NCBI RefSeq assembly: GCF_916618885.1
Contig: NZ_CAKAKH010000002.1
Coordinates: 186,001 to 250,000, forward strand
Length of the DNA stretch: 64,000 nucleotides
Direction of reading: 5' to 3'
Source of the DNA: Marinilactibacillus sp. Marseille-P9653
Lineage (GTDB): Bacteria > Bacillota > Bacilli > Lactobacillales > Carnobacteriaceae_A
Position numbers and translations under genes: made by a program. Shown here in pieces: positions 18,114-26,656 of this stretch. How positions within the stretch are numbered: the stretch's first letter is position 1; each line of letters opens with the position of its first letter. The notes below the pieces were generated by a model. It was not told the origin of the DNA. It made no database searches and saw only the letters and a program-made list of their open reading frames with translations.

Positions 18114-18308
18114 AATCTATTTATCCAGCATTTATAGGGAATAACGAAACCTCTTTGTAATTTTTTATGTCCTTATATTAATGAAGCTAGGATGCTAGAG
18201 CTTCGTTTATCAAACTTCTGATAACATATGTATTTACTTTTTGTCTCTATGTATCTCATCTGGTATGATGGAATCCAATCAGTTATTTCATCAAGGGGGA
18301 GACTCATC

Positions 18309-18911
18309 ATGAATACACGTAACATTGAACTACAAAACCAGCATTTGGATCAAAGTGACGAGAACGTGCAGAAATTTTTATCGTTATATGACCAGCATGA
18401 TGAAGCGCCATACTTATCTCCGGATCGTGACTTGGATGCTTGGTTACAAGACGTTGAGATTGGCTCAGCCTCACTTGTACCGAAAAGAAACATGATTCGT
18501 TTAGAAGAAGGTATCCTGCCTGGTCATTTAATCTTGCTTTGGAGAATCAGCTTTTCAACATTTACAAACGAAAGTGGTTTTCCAAAATACTTTGAATATA
18601 CATATGGAATCAATGCTGAACAAGCACTTGAAGAAGTATTAGAAAAACAATACGCTAAAGAATTATCCGCAATGGAGTCCCTGACGTATCTAAATGCTGC
18701 TCAATTAAAAGCTTTACTGAAAGATAAAAATGCAACTGGCTATTCTACTTTGACTAAGGGACAATTGATGGACCGTGTCAGAAGTGCCTATCTTGAAGAC
18801 GAACTTGAAACGCTGTTCAACGTCCGCGGCTATATGTTAACGTCAATCGGTCTTTCTTTGCTTGGAAAATATCCTGAAATCATCGACAAGCATCCTAAGA
18901 AGAAGTTTTAA
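18309..18911 (+). CDS. SAP-like domain protein
   Basis: The 200-residue soluble protein starts at ATG 18309 after AAGGGGGA. Residues about 130-170 (LTYLNAAQLKALLKDKNATG, then TLTKGQLMDRV) follow the SAP-motif pattern: two helices around a turn, with hydrophobic spacing and a Gly. SAP motifs usually bind DNA or RNA. The N-terminal 125 residues are not familiar to me. An upstream in-frame start would add 27 hydrophobic residues with no ribosome-binding site and is less likely. Confidence 0.7.
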   Translation: MNTRNIELQNQHLDQSDENVQKFLSLYDQHDEAPYLSPDRDLDAWLQDVEIGSASLVPKRNMIRLEEGILPGHLILLWRISFSTFTNESGFPKYFEYTYGINAEQALEEVLEKQYAKELSAMESLTYLNAAQLKALLKDKNATGYSTLTKGQLMDRVRSAYLEDELETLFNVRGYMLTSIGLSLLGKYPEIIDKHPKKKF

Positions 18912-18924
18912 TTGGACTATCTAA

Positions 18925-19362
18925 TTACCTTGTAATTTCTAAAGCGGACTGCTCTTCATAGTACAAGTCTTCCAAAGCTAACGAATTAATCTTACAGGCT
19001 TTTTGCTTGAAGGGACCCTTTATTTTAGGACCATTGAGAACGAATACGATGATTACAAATCGAGCTTTTTTCTCTTTGAAGAGCTCTTGAATATAATCGT
19101 ACAAGAGTTTTACAGCAATCTTTTGATTCTTATTGATTATTTCTGTTCCTTTATCAGGTAAGTCTGTGCCCATCGAACTAACTTCAAATGTCTTTCCTTT
19201 ATTGATTGGATAAATATAGTCAATATCAACTTCTTCAAAATAAAAAGGTGGCATATGATCATGAGTAAGATAAAAACTATGACTCCCAACGTGAACACCT
19301 CTATCGCCCAAATCACCTAAAATTAGCGGCTGGTCACTCGCCATATATATGTATTCTGTCAT
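18925..19362 (-). CDS. Hypothetical protein
   Basis: This 145-residue soluble protein is of unknown family. It begins MTEYIYMASDQPLILGDLGD and has alternating beta-rich and helical parts, including a helix KIAVKLLYDYIQELFKEKKA followed by a hydrophobic strand FVIIVFVLNGP. It is convergent with the SAP-like gene, 13 bp away, and lies just downstream of a lipoprotein gene on the same strand (16-bp gap), so the two may be co-transcribed. I see no catalytic motif. Confidence 0.6.
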   Translation of the reverse strand: MTEYIYMASDQPLILGDLGDRGVHVGSHSFYLTHDHMPPFYFEEVDIDYIYPINKGKTFEVSSMGTDLPDKGTEIINKNQKIAVKLLYDYIQELFKEKKARFVIIVFVLNGPKIKGPFKQKACKINSLALEDLYYEEQSALEITR

Positions 19363-19378
19363 TATTTTCCTCCCACAA

Positions 19379-19783
19379 TTATTCTATCGGTAATTCTGTT
19401 ACCACAGCTATCAATTCTCCATCATAATGATATCGACCAATCACACCAAAGGTTTTTTCTTCAATGTAGTAACTCATCTCACGGACAACCTTGTCTGTTT
19501 TATTCAAGAACAACAATTTGTAATCTGGATTCACCATGTCCAGATTGGCTGTCGAACTTGTTCGAGCAGACTCTAGCTCTTCTGTAAGTGATGAAATAAA
19601 GACTTGATCTGTAATGGTTGCCACAGGTTCTTCCGTCTGATCTTCGATAACTTCAATTTTGACAATTGTAGCCTCCTCGTCAAAAAATTCATTTGACTGA
19701 CAAGCTGACAAAGCAAACAGCGCTAGAAAAATTAATGCTATTATACCTATAATTTGAAAGATTCCCATTGGTTTTCTATTCAT
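19379..19783 (-). CDS. Small lipoprotein
   Basis: The product is 134 residues with an N-terminal lipoprotein signal; LFALSAC gives a lipobox with Cys at about residue 28. The mature part is acidic, with a two-part beta-rich domain. The start is ATG 19783, preceded by AGAGGTG; an earlier in-frame ATG adds 14 charged residues before the signal and is unlikely. Function unknown. Confidence 0.65.
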   Translation of the reverse strand: MNRKPMGIFQIIGIIALIFLALFALSACQSNEFFDEEATIVKIEVIEDQTEEPVATITDQVFISSLTEELESARTSSTANLDMVNPDYKLLFLNKTDKVVREMSYYIEEKTFGVIGRYHYDGELIAVVTELPIE

Positions 19784-19875
19784 TTTACACCTCTTCTTTC
19801 TCATATTGTTATTCAAAGTATACAAGTTTCATCAACTATCCTCAAATGAACACTTTTGTGTCTGTTTAACTACGC

Positions 19876-19908
19876 AAAAACGACCTGAGCTACGCTCAGA
19901 TCGCTTCT
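19876..19908 (-). terminator. Rho-independent terminator of the ECF/PHP operon
   Basis: CGACCTGAGC and GCTCAGATCG pair with one mismatch around a 3-nt loop, and TTTTTGC follows on the minus strand. It lies 10 bp after the PHP gene. Confidence 0.8.
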
Positions 19909-19917
19909 TTGTGTAGA

Positions 19918-20736
19918 TTAACTCATTACTTCTGTAGAGACTCTTTTCAAAGCCACATTACTGTAGCCTGTCGCAATTCCATTCTCATCTAGAGACGTCT
20001 TGATTAGTTTTTTAACGAGGCTTGCGGATTTAACTTTAAGATCAAGTTCCCTTGAGACTTTTGTTTCGTAATCTCTTGTTTTGATCATTGATTTCAACTC
20101 TTCAATCGTTTCGCATTCTTGTTTACTTTCGTTATAGACAGATCCATATTGCAAGTATTGATGTGTATCGCTACCCCCGACGATCGGAAGCCCTAGAGAA
20201 TCTGCAAGTGCTTCTAGTTCTTCTCTGTAAGGATGTTGTCCTTGAGCGTACAAGTCTCTACCGTTCAAGTCGAGTGCATCCAGTCGTTTTAATTGTTCTG
20301 GTTCATGATGTGTCAGTGGTGTACTGGTTCTCAAAGGATGTCCACCAATTCTGAGTACGTTATATTGATCTGCCAAGTCCATCAATGCTTTAAACGGCAT
20401 AAAATCTGGCTTCTGTTCAAAGCCTGTGAGCTGTTGTCTCATACTGACGATTTCGTCTCGCTGACCGATAATCAGAATATGTCCGACTTCTTGCACATCC
20501 ACTTCCATACCCGTGAATACTTTCAAGCCCCTCACGTTATAGTATTCTTTTTCGTAAGTGTAATGTTCCTTTAAATAGTCATACGTATCCATTGACTGAA
20601 ACGTATTGAAATGTTCTGTGATACAAATGGCTGTTAAGCCAGCAACCTTTGCTTCTTCCACCATATCTTCAAAATACTCCGGCATAAAGCGAGAGATTTT
20701 GGCAATTTTGATGTGCGTGTGAAAATCTATATTCAT
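19918..20736 (-). CDS. PHP-domain phosphoesterase
   Basis: This 272-residue protein contains the metal ligands of the PHP superfamily: FHTH near the start (5-8), TEHF (about 40), GMEVD (about 76-80), GGHP (about 132), and GGSDTHQ (about 189-195). PHP enzymes hydrolyse phosphomonoesters, for example histidinol phosphate or 3',5'-bisphosphates. Here the gene closes an ECF transporter operon, 14 bp after the T component. That suggests it processes the imported, possibly phosphorylated, compound. The start ATG follows GGGAG. Confidence 0.85.
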   Translation of the reverse strand: MNIDFHTHIKIAKISRFMPEYFEDMVEEAKVAGLTAICITEHFNTFQSMDTYDYLKEHYTYEKEYYNVRGLKVFTGMEVDVQEVGHILIIGQRDEIVSMRQQLTGFEQKPDFMPFKALMDLADQYNVLRIGGHPLRTSTPLTHHEPEQLKRLDALDLNGRDLYAQGQHPYREELEALADSLGLPIVGGSDTHQYLQYGSVYNESKQECETIEELKSMIKTRDYETKVSRELDLKVKSASLVKKLIKTSLDENGIATGYSNVALKRVSTEVMS

Positions 20737-20750
20737 CTAATGACTCCCTT

Positions 20751-21572
20751 TTAAGTTAATGCAACTGCGAGCATAAATAACATTACAACGTACAAGACGT
20801 TGAATAGCCCAAACAAGCTGTCTTTATAAGAAAATTTCATATACCCCAGTTTTACCTTTTTAACTGCTGGATTTTTGAAAGAGTATAAGCTGCCTCTTGA
20901 TTCTAGAGACTCCACTGTTGTTCGTGCCCGCTTCGCTGAACTGAGCATGAGCGGATAAAAGGACTTCACGACTAGTGTCATAAAATAAATGACCGATCGC
21001 CAGTACAGAAAGCCGTGCTTTTCAGGAGCTTTTCCTCTGAGGCGGAAAGACATAAAGACGTGGTGATACTCTTCAATCAATGTTGGTAGCATTCGGTACC
21101 CATAAGAAATACTAAAAGATACTTGTCCTGGAACGCCAATTTTCAGCAGTCCATCACTGAGTTTTTCTGGTTCCATCGTTGAAAAAGCGATCAGACCAGC
21201 TAGCGATATAATGGCCAGCTTCAGTTCAAACATCAGTATGGGAAGAAGGGTCGCTAGACTTCCGCCAAAGAATAAGGAAACGCCTAACACCATACTTCCT
21301 TGCCCGACGAGTCCAAATACAAACAAGAACAGTAATAGGTAACTCACTTTAGCCAAGTAAATCATCGCAACGAGCATCAAAAACATTCCAATCAGTACGA
21401 TCCAGCTGTGCGTTAACCATGGAAAAATTGCGTAAAAGAAATACCACATAAAGATCGTTCTTGAATCAAGTTTTGCGATCGTGGTTTCTGTATTCCCGTA
21501 AGCAGCGTTCAATACTTCAATCTTAAGTTGTTCTACACTAATAAACTCTTGCAGCTTCTTTGTAATGTCCAT
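20751..21572 (-). CDS. ECF transporter T component
   Basis: This 273-residue integral membrane protein has five or more helices and the cytoplasmic coupling region FRLRGKAPEKHG, with a second Ala-Arg motif in SSAKRARTTVESLESRG. These helices touch the two ATPase domains in energy-coupling-factor transporters. It overlaps the end of the fused ATPase gene by 35 bp, with GGAGG 12 bases before the ATG. With the S component and fused ATPase it makes a complete dedicated transporter. Confidence 0.88.
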   Translation of the reverse strand: MDITKKLQEFISVEQLKIEVLNAAYGNTETTIAKLDSRTIFMWYFFYAIFPWLTHSWIVLIGMFLMLVAMIYLAKVSYLLLFLFVFGLVGQGSMVLGVSLFFGGSLATLLPILMFELKLAIISLAGLIAFSTMEPEKLSDGLLKIGVPGQVSFSISYGYRMLPTLIEEYHHVFMSFRLRGKAPEKHGFLYWRSVIYFMTLVVKSFYPLMLSSAKRARTTVESLESRGSLYSFKNPAVKKVKLGYMKFSYKDSLFGLFNVLYVVMLFMLAVALT

Positions 21573-23274
21573 TGAACGCCATTTCCTCCTTACAGTCTTG
21601 TGCGTAGGCTACGAATTCTTCTACTGAATATGCCAGTTTAGTTCCCAATGTCCGACTCAACTCCATAATTTGTGGTGGCGTTAGTCCCGCACTTTCCAAT
21701 AACTCAGCATTGGAAAACACTGACGCTCTATCCCCATCATGAATAATCTGGCCATCTTTCATCACAATGATTCGGTTAGCCCATTCTGAAACGAGTTGCA
21801 TATCATGTGTGGCAATAATAACTGCTTCTGCTTCGTCTTTGAGAGACTGAATGAATTTTGAAATATGTTTTCTAGTTCCAATATCCAGATTCGCCGTTGG
21901 TTCATCAAGGAGTATCAAAGAAGGTTGCATCGCAACACCAATCGCTAGAGACGCTCTTCTTTGCTGTCCACCACTTAACAGTCGACCATCGCGGTCTTTG
22001 ATTTCTCTTAATTGAAACAAATCGATGATCTTTTCTACGGTTTCTGGATAGTCCTTGACCTTTCTCGCTTTCAAGAAGTATTCAATATCTGCTTGAATCG
22101 AGTCTTCGATAAACATCTCTTCCGGATTCTGATAGATATAAGTGACAGTATCCGCAAAGGTTTCTGGAGAAAAGTCTTTTGTATTCTTGTCTTTGAGTAA
22201 GACGTCTCCAAATTCAGGCTTGTCGATACCTGTCATCAGTTTCATCAGTGTGGACTTCCCAGCTCCGTTATTTCCAACGAGTGCGATTCGGTCCCCTTTA
22301 TGAATGGTCAAGCTGATATCGTTTAAAATTTTCTTTTTCTGTCTGGAAATCATTTTGTAAGAGAAATCGACTTGCTGGATGTCTACAATTTTCTCACCTG
22401 TACGGTCTGGAACAGGATTCAAGTACGGCTGATAGTGTTCTGTTAAGTTGAATGTCTTGAAATACTCAACGGCTTCACTCAAATTAATCGGTAGCGTCGT
22501 ATCTTCTTCTCCAGTTAATGCGTAAGCAGCTTGTGTGATCTGAGGAGGGAAAATCTGTCTGTCTCTCAATTCCTGAATGCGTGTCAATCCATCTCGTACG
22601 CTTTTCTTCCATAGAATCCGACTATCAGCCATTAGCACTACATTTTTACAATACTCAGAAATAAATTCTGTATGGTGTTCGATTACAATGACTGTTGTGT
22701 TTTCTTTTTCATTCAGTAACTTCAGTACTTCATATAATTCTTTTGCATGTTGCGGATCCAGTTGTGCAACTGGCTCATCTACAATCAGAATCCCTGGTTC
22801 CAAAGAAATCGCGCCTGCCAGCGCCAGCAAGTGCTTTTGTCCACCACTTAGTTCCCAAATGTACTCATTGTCTTTTCCAATCAAGCCCACTTTTTCCAGC
22901 GCCTTCTTACCGCGCTCCAGATAATCTGGATAACCAAAATTCAGTGGACTGTAACTTGCGTCTTCAATGACCTTGGCTCTCACCAACTGATTCTCAAAGT
23001 CCTGGTAAACATACCCCACAGAACCGCTTAAATCGGTCACTTTGCTCTCTAAGGTTTTCATTTCATCAACGATCACTTCGCCTTCGATGTCGCCCACATA
23101 ATAGTGGGGAATCAGGCCGTTGAGTAGTTTGCATAAGGTTGTTTTTCCGGATCCGTTCCCGCCCATGATGGCGATAAAGTCTCCTTTTTCAATGTTCAAG
23201 GAAACGTCCGTCAGCGATGGCTGGGTTGCTCCGGGATATTGAAATGTCACATGATTGATTTCGATTAAGCTCAT
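21538..23274 (-). CDS. ECF transporter fused A-A' ATPase
   Basis: This 578-residue protein has two complete ABC domains in tandem. The first has Walker A GGNGSGKTT (about 38-46), signature LSGGQKH and Walker B ILIVDEPVAQLDP. The second has Walker A GNNGAGKST (about 333-341), signature LSGGQQRR and Walker B LILLDEPTANLD. Such fused EcfA proteins belong to single-substrate ECF systems. It follows the S component by 35 bp and drives the T component downstream. Confidence 0.92.
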   Translation of the reverse strand: MSLIEINHVTFQYPGATQPSLTDVSLNIEKGDFIAIMGGNGSGKTTLCKLLNGLIPHYYVGDIEGEVIVDEMKTLESKVTDLSGSVGYVYQDFENQLVRAKVIEDASYSPLNFGYPDYLERGKKALEKVGLIGKDNEYIWELSGGQKHLLALAGAISLEPGILIVDEPVAQLDPQHAKELYEVLKLLNEKENTTVIVIEHHTEFISEYCKNVVLMADSRILWKKSVRDGLTRIQELRDRQIFPPQITQAAYALTGEEDTTLPINLSEAVEYFKTFNLTEHYQPYLNPVPDRTGEKIVDIQQVDFSYKMISRQKKKILNDISLTIHKGDRIALVGNNGAGKSTLMKLMTGIDKPEFGDVLLKDKNTKDFSPETFADTVTYIYQNPEEMFIEDSIQADIEYFLKARKVKDYPETVEKIIDLFQLREIKDRDGRLLSGGQQRRASLAIGVAMQPSLILLDEPTANLDIGTRKHISKFIQSLKDEAEAVIIATHDMQLVSEWANRIIVMKDGQIIHDGDRASVFSNAELLESAGLTPPQIMELSRTLGTKLAYSVEEFVAYAQDCKEEMAFNGHYKEAARVY

Positions 23275-23309
23275 ATACTGTCCTTTCTAATTCCGTTACT
23301 GCAGATCGT

Positions 23310-24170
23310 CTAGTTTACGGTATTTCTATTTTCTCGGTTACTCATGATTTTCCAGATAATGAGGATGGAGATTAAAGACGCGACGATCAGGCTGATCATC
23401 ATAAACAAGATTTCGTTTTCGACGGCAAAGGCCCACTCAAAAGATGGCGCGAATTCCGATTCGGAGAAAGCTTCAGCTACAAAGGCGATAACCGCGATTA
23501 CGACTGCGCCGACCATAAATCTTGGTGTGATGATATCACTGATTGGAACGTGTAGGTCTTTGGTTTTTGGTTTCATGCCAAGTAGGGGTTCGATTTTGCC
23601 GTATAATTTAGGTACGAGATACATGGTTGGGATCATTGCGAACAAGATTCCAGAGAACAAGACATCATTCAAGAAGGCGAACCCTTCGATGGCTACAATA
23701 CTTTCAATCAATCCTGGAACAGCTTCAAGTTCTTCAACGCCAATCCAGACTTTACCGATATCAACAGCCATACTGATAAATTGGTCAATGATCACGGCAA
23801 GTAGTGCTGCGAATCCAACCATGAATTTGTTGGATGGATCTCTAACGATAATACCGGCTACATATAATGCCAAAACAAGTCCTAAAAAGCTTTCAATTTC
23901 TCCAAGTGCTTCAAACTGTCCTAGCATAATTTCACCGAAGATGATTCTGCCAAGTGCTGCACCTACAGCTGCATGTAATGGATGGAACAAGATTGCTAAT
24001 GATAATGGAATAAATAAGAAATATTCAACTTTGAATTCTACTAATCCAAATTTCAGTTCTGGAAGTAGTTCTGATACCATTGTTGCCATGCCAAATAGTG
24101 ACATCGATAAAATAAACACCATCATTTTCTGTTGTTCTGTCAGTACGTATCGCTTTTTCAATTGACCCAT
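23310..24170 (-). CDS. ECF transporter S component, unknown substrate
   Basis: This 286-residue hydrophobic protein has about eight membrane stretches, including the small-residue-rich LHAAVGAALGRIIFGEIMLG typical of substrate-binding S components. It is longer than classical vitamin S components (about 180-200 residues). The extra parts are a central cytoplasmic loop LLGMKPKTKDLHVPISDI and two further helices. It is the first gene of the operon, divergent from an RpiR-type regulator. That regulator class senses sugar phosphates, so a sugar-related or phosphorylated substrate is plausible; this is inference. Confidence 0.75.
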   Translation of the reverse strand: MGQLKKRYVLTEQQKMMVFILSMSLFGMATMVSELLPELKFGLVEFKVEYFLFIPLSLAILFHPLHAAVGAALGRIIFGEIMLGQFEALGEIESFLGLVLALYVAGIIVRDPSNKFMVGFAALLAVIIDQFISMAVDIGKVWIGVEELEAVPGLIESIVAIEGFAFLNDVLFSGILFAMIPTMYLVPKLYGKIEPLLGMKPKTKDLHVPISDIITPRFMVGAVVIAVIAFVAEAFSESEFAPSFEWAFAVENEILFMMISLIVASLISILIIWKIMSNRENRNTVN

Positions 24171-24272
24171 TTTTTATCCCTCCAATTTAAGTTCTAACCA
24201 CACTATACCGTTCGATTGTTAACTTAAAACCTAAATCGTGTAAATTGATTGTAAAAATTATATCAGTTAATA

Positions 24273-24298
24273 TAAAATGTAATTTTTCTTACATTTTA
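24273..24298. promoter_or_regulatory. Perfect palindrome, probable RpiR operator
   Basis: TAAAATGTAA, 6 bases, TTACATTTTA form perfect 10-bp arms. The site lies between the divergent ECF operon and the RpiR-family gene. On the minus strand it overlaps the expected -35 region of a promoter with -10 TATAAT; on the plus strand it precedes TATACT. Repression of both directions by the RpiR protein is the simplest reading. Confidence 0.6.
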
Positions 24299-24343
24299 GT
24301 GCTATACTTACATTACAAGCTGATGTACTAGGAGGATAAACAT

Positions 24344-25180
24344 TTGAAATTTGATTGGAATACAGTGGAAATGACGACTTCCCAGCAGAAAATCGCTGAG
24401 TATGTAGAGCGCAATTTACAGACGGTTTTACTTTCTACCGAACAAGAACTAGCAGATACGCTGAGTTTGAGTATTGCTTCCATCTCACGCTTCTGGCGTT
24501 CTACTGGCTTCAAGAATATGAAAGACTTTAAAAAGAAAACAACCCAAGAGATGACACCGACACCTGCCAAAAAAATCGAGACGATTTTATCTCAGTCCTC
24601 TGAAGCGGAGGGCTTATCTAAAAACTTTCACACGGTCATGAATCATCTAGAATTCACGGCAAAGCAGTTTTCAGAAGAAACATTAAATGAAGCTGCCCAA
24701 CTAGTCAGTCAATCCAATAAAGTTTATATTTACGCCCAAGGTTCTTCAGTCGGTCTTCAGGATCTTTTGTATTTCAGACTGGCGCGCTACGGATTATCTT
24801 TACATAAGATGGTTCATAGTGGAAGTGAACTCCTTGAAGATATGATTCATTTAAAAAAAGAGGATGTCGTGATTTTGTTAGCTTTCGGTCGAAAGGTCCT
24901 TCCTGAAGAGGCTGTTATTTTTTCTGAAGCTAAAAAGGTTGGCTATAAAGTCATCGCTGTGACCGATCAGCTTGTTTCTTCTATTTCAGATCAAGCAGAT
25001 ATCACCTTATTTGGGAGCCGCGGAGAACCTTGGGAATTCCACTCGATGGTTGCCCCTACTTTGATGATCGAAATGCTCATTATCGCCATCAGTTCCTATG
25101 AAAAAGAAACCAACTTGAACCAGCTGGATAAACTACACGAATTACGTAAGCAGTATAAAGATATACTTCCACGTTCATAG
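24344..25180 (+). CDS. MurR/RpiR-family transcriptional regulator
   Basis: This 278-residue protein has an N-terminal helix-turn-helix (about 15-75; ELADTLSLSIASISRFWRSTGF) and a C-terminal SIS sugar-phosphate-binding domain (about 105-245, with VYIYAQGSSVGLQDLL and VVILLAFGRKVLPEE). The start is TTG at 24344, with AGGAGG 8 bases upstream. It is divergent from the ECF/PHP operon, which it probably controls through the palindrome at 24273-24298. A strong terminator follows. Confidence 0.9.
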   Translation: MKFDWNTVEMTTSQQKIAEYVERNLQTVLLSTEQELADTLSLSIASISRFWRSTGFKNMKDFKKKTTQEMTPTPAKKIETILSQSSEAEGLSKNFHTVMNHLEFTAKQFSEETLNEAAQLVSQSNKVYIYAQGSSVGLQDLLYFRLARYGLSLHKMVHSGSELLEDMIHLKKEDVVILLAFGRKVLPEEAVIFSEAKKVGYKVIAVTDQLVSSISDQADITLFGSRGEPWEFHSMVAPTLMIEMLIIAISSYEKETNLNQLDKLHELRKQYKDILPRS

Positions 25181-25191
25181 CGCAAAAAAAA

Positions 25192-25241
25192 GCTCCTAAT
25201 AAAGTAATAGAGTTTATTCTCTCTACTACTTTATTAGGAGC
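25192..25241 (+). terminator. Rho-independent terminator of the RpiR gene
   Basis: A 15-bp perfect stem (GCTCCTAATAAAGTA with TACTTTATTAGGAGC) lies 11 bp after the stop codon. Confidence 0.8.
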
Positions 25242-25337
25242 ACATTCATTTGCGGCGGACTTATCTCTTCTAGAGCAATTTCAAATCCTTTGAAATAACT
25301 TTCTCTCAATGCTCTTTCTGTTAGTTTAAAGATAAAA

Positions 25338-25372
25338 AAGCAAGTTTACTTTTCTAATAAGTAAACTTGCTT
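25338..25372 (-). terminator. Rho-independent terminator
   Basis: A 14-bp perfect stem (AAGCAAGTTTACTT/AAGTAAACTTGCTT) with a 7-nt loop is followed by TTTTTATC on the minus strand. It ends the broken SDR gene, 55 bp downstream of its stop. Confidence 0.8.
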
Positions 25373-25426
25373 CGCTTTAATTAATCTTCAATTGGGTCTT
25401 AAAAACGATTTAATGATACGCCTTTA

Positions 25427-26194
25427 CTAAAACGCGGCAGTCCATCCACCATCTGCAACAACAATTGTTCCATTTATAAAATCAGACTCATCGGAACCAA
25501 GAAATACAGCTACTTTTCCGATATCTTCTGCTTGTCCAACTTTAGGTACTAATGATTGAGCTAGACGTGCTCTAGACATACCTAATTCACTCTTGCCTGT
25601 CATAGAAGACTGAATATTTGTTGCGACCGCACCTGGAGCAATTCCGTTTACTCTAATACCTTTTTGTGCGTACATGAATGCGGTATTTTTTGTTAATGCT
25701 GTAACAGCATGTTTAGAAGCACCGTAAACAGCTCCTGCGTGAGCACCATTTAATCCACCAGTAGAAATTGTATTAACAATGTTCCCTTTTTTATCTTCTT
25801 CTAGCCAATAATTAACAGCTTGACGCATTGATCTCATTACACTTTTGGTATTAATATTAAAAATTCTATCCCAGTTTTAGTCTGTTACTTCTCCAACTGG
25901 TTCGAAGTTATCCATTACTCCAGCATTATTAACGAGGATGTCGTAAGTTCCAAATGAGTTAATTGTTGCCTTGAACATTTCATTGATATCTTCTGCATTC
26001 GCTACATTGACGCCTACAGCTTTTGTAGTGAATCCCTGACTATTTAGTTCATCGGATACAGCTAGAGCTCCGTCAATATTATAATCAGCCAACATGACTG
26101 TTGCGCCTTCTTTGGCGTATAACTCAGCAATAGACTTACCCATTCCTGATGCAGCACCTGTTACAATCGCGACTTTATTTTCTAGTTTTCCCAT
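25427..26194 (-). pseudogene. SDR oxidoreductase with in-frame stop
   Basis: Two open segments in one frame encode a complete short-chain dehydrogenase. The N-terminal part holds the NAD-binding TGAASGMGKS and NNAGV; the C-terminal part has catalytic YGASKHA and RVNGIAPGAV. They are separated by one TAA about 25 codons after NNAG, in EVTD-stop-NWDRIFNINTKSVM, where family members usually read EVTDE(L/N)WD. One GAA-to-TAA change explains the break. No other lesion is visible, so the loss is recent, or it is a sequencing error. The start ATG has AGGAGAG. Confidence 0.85.
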
Positions 26195-26293
26195 AATTTA
26201 TCTCTCCTATTTGTTTATGTTTTTTTATTTTAATATTATTTTTTTAGCTTAACTCTTCCATCAGAAATTTCACAATGGTTTTGAGGACTTCAA

Positions 26294-26374
26294 TTATCTA
26301 GTTTTCACTTTGTAGATAAGTAAGGTTACTAGACCAACTACACATATCCCTACATTTCTCATTCTTTTTTTCAT
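26294..26374 (-). CDS. 26-residue membrane peptide
   Basis: ATG at 26374 has a strong ribosome-binding site, AAAGGAG, 8 bases upstream. The peptide is basic at the N-terminus (MKKRMRN), then one hydrophobic helix (VGICVVGLVTLLIY), then KVKTR. It follows the 18-residue gene by 37 bp, and both lie behind the promoter at 26496-26527. It resembles small regulatory or membrane-disturbing peptides in shape only. Confidence 0.55.
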   Translation of the reverse strand: MKKRMRNVGICVVGLVTLLIYKVKTR

Positions 26375-26411
26375 TTCCCACGCTCCTTTCAATTGTCAGG
26401 TCTAAATGGAG

Positions 26412-26468
26412 TTATCCGTAAATAATCAGCGCAAGCATACCTAAGACAAAGATACTTTCAAGTAACAT
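26412..26468 (-). CDS. 18-residue hydrophobic peptide
   Basis: ATG at 26468 follows GAGGAAG by 7 bases. The product, MLLESIFVLGMLALIIYG, is one membrane helix with a single acidic residue. It is the first frame after the regulated promoter at 26496-26527, 28 bases from its -10 box. Expression is inferred from the promoter and ribosome-binding site; a frame this short needs proof. Confidence 0.45.
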   Translation of the reverse strand: MLLESIFVLGMLALIIYG

Positions 26469-26495
26469 ATTTCTCTTCCTCTCTTTACATTCTTT

Positions 26496-26527
26496 ACTAT
26501 ACCGTTACCAAGTAAAATAACCGTAAA
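26496..26527 (-). promoter_or_regulatory. Two-component-regulated promoter, copy 1
   Basis: The minus strand reads TTTAC-GGTTAT-TTTAC, 10 bases, TATAGT. The two TTTAC units are 11 bp apart, as in OmpR-family boxes, and stand in for a -35 element. Copy 2 at 27065-27096 has the same units, the same spacing and ten of sixteen or more flanking bases in common. Confidence 0.65.
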
Positions 26528-26542
26528 CTTTTTATTTTATTT

Positions 26543-26656
26543 CTACCAGTAGTAATAATTTATATTTTCTAATCCTTTGCTGATGATTCCTGCACCTAAG
26601 CAAACTATACAAAGAACTATAAAACCAAATGATACATATTTCATTTTATTTCTCAT
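26543..26656 (-). CDS. 37-residue membrane peptide
   Basis: ATG at 26656 overlaps the TGA of the upstream 121-residue gene (ATGA) and has AAGGAG 8 bases before it, so translation is likely coupled. The peptide starts MRNKMKY, has one helix (VSFGFIVLCIVCLGAGIIS) with two Cys, and ends with an aromatic tail KGLENINYYYW. It belongs to the same transcript as the gene at 26653-27018. Confidence 0.6.
   Translation of the reverse strand: MRNKMKYVSFGFIVLCIVCLGAGIISKGLENINYYYW

Noticed and set aside
23344-24165. 273-residue plus-strand frame opposite the ECF S component
   Set aside because: It mirrors the real gene, is full of Ser/Asn/Ile from antisense membrane codons, and has no ribosome-binding site.
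25838-25880. Stop codon in the SDR gene as the border of two separate genes
   Set aside because: Both parts are in one frame, and the bridging codons read straight through as typical SDR sequence.
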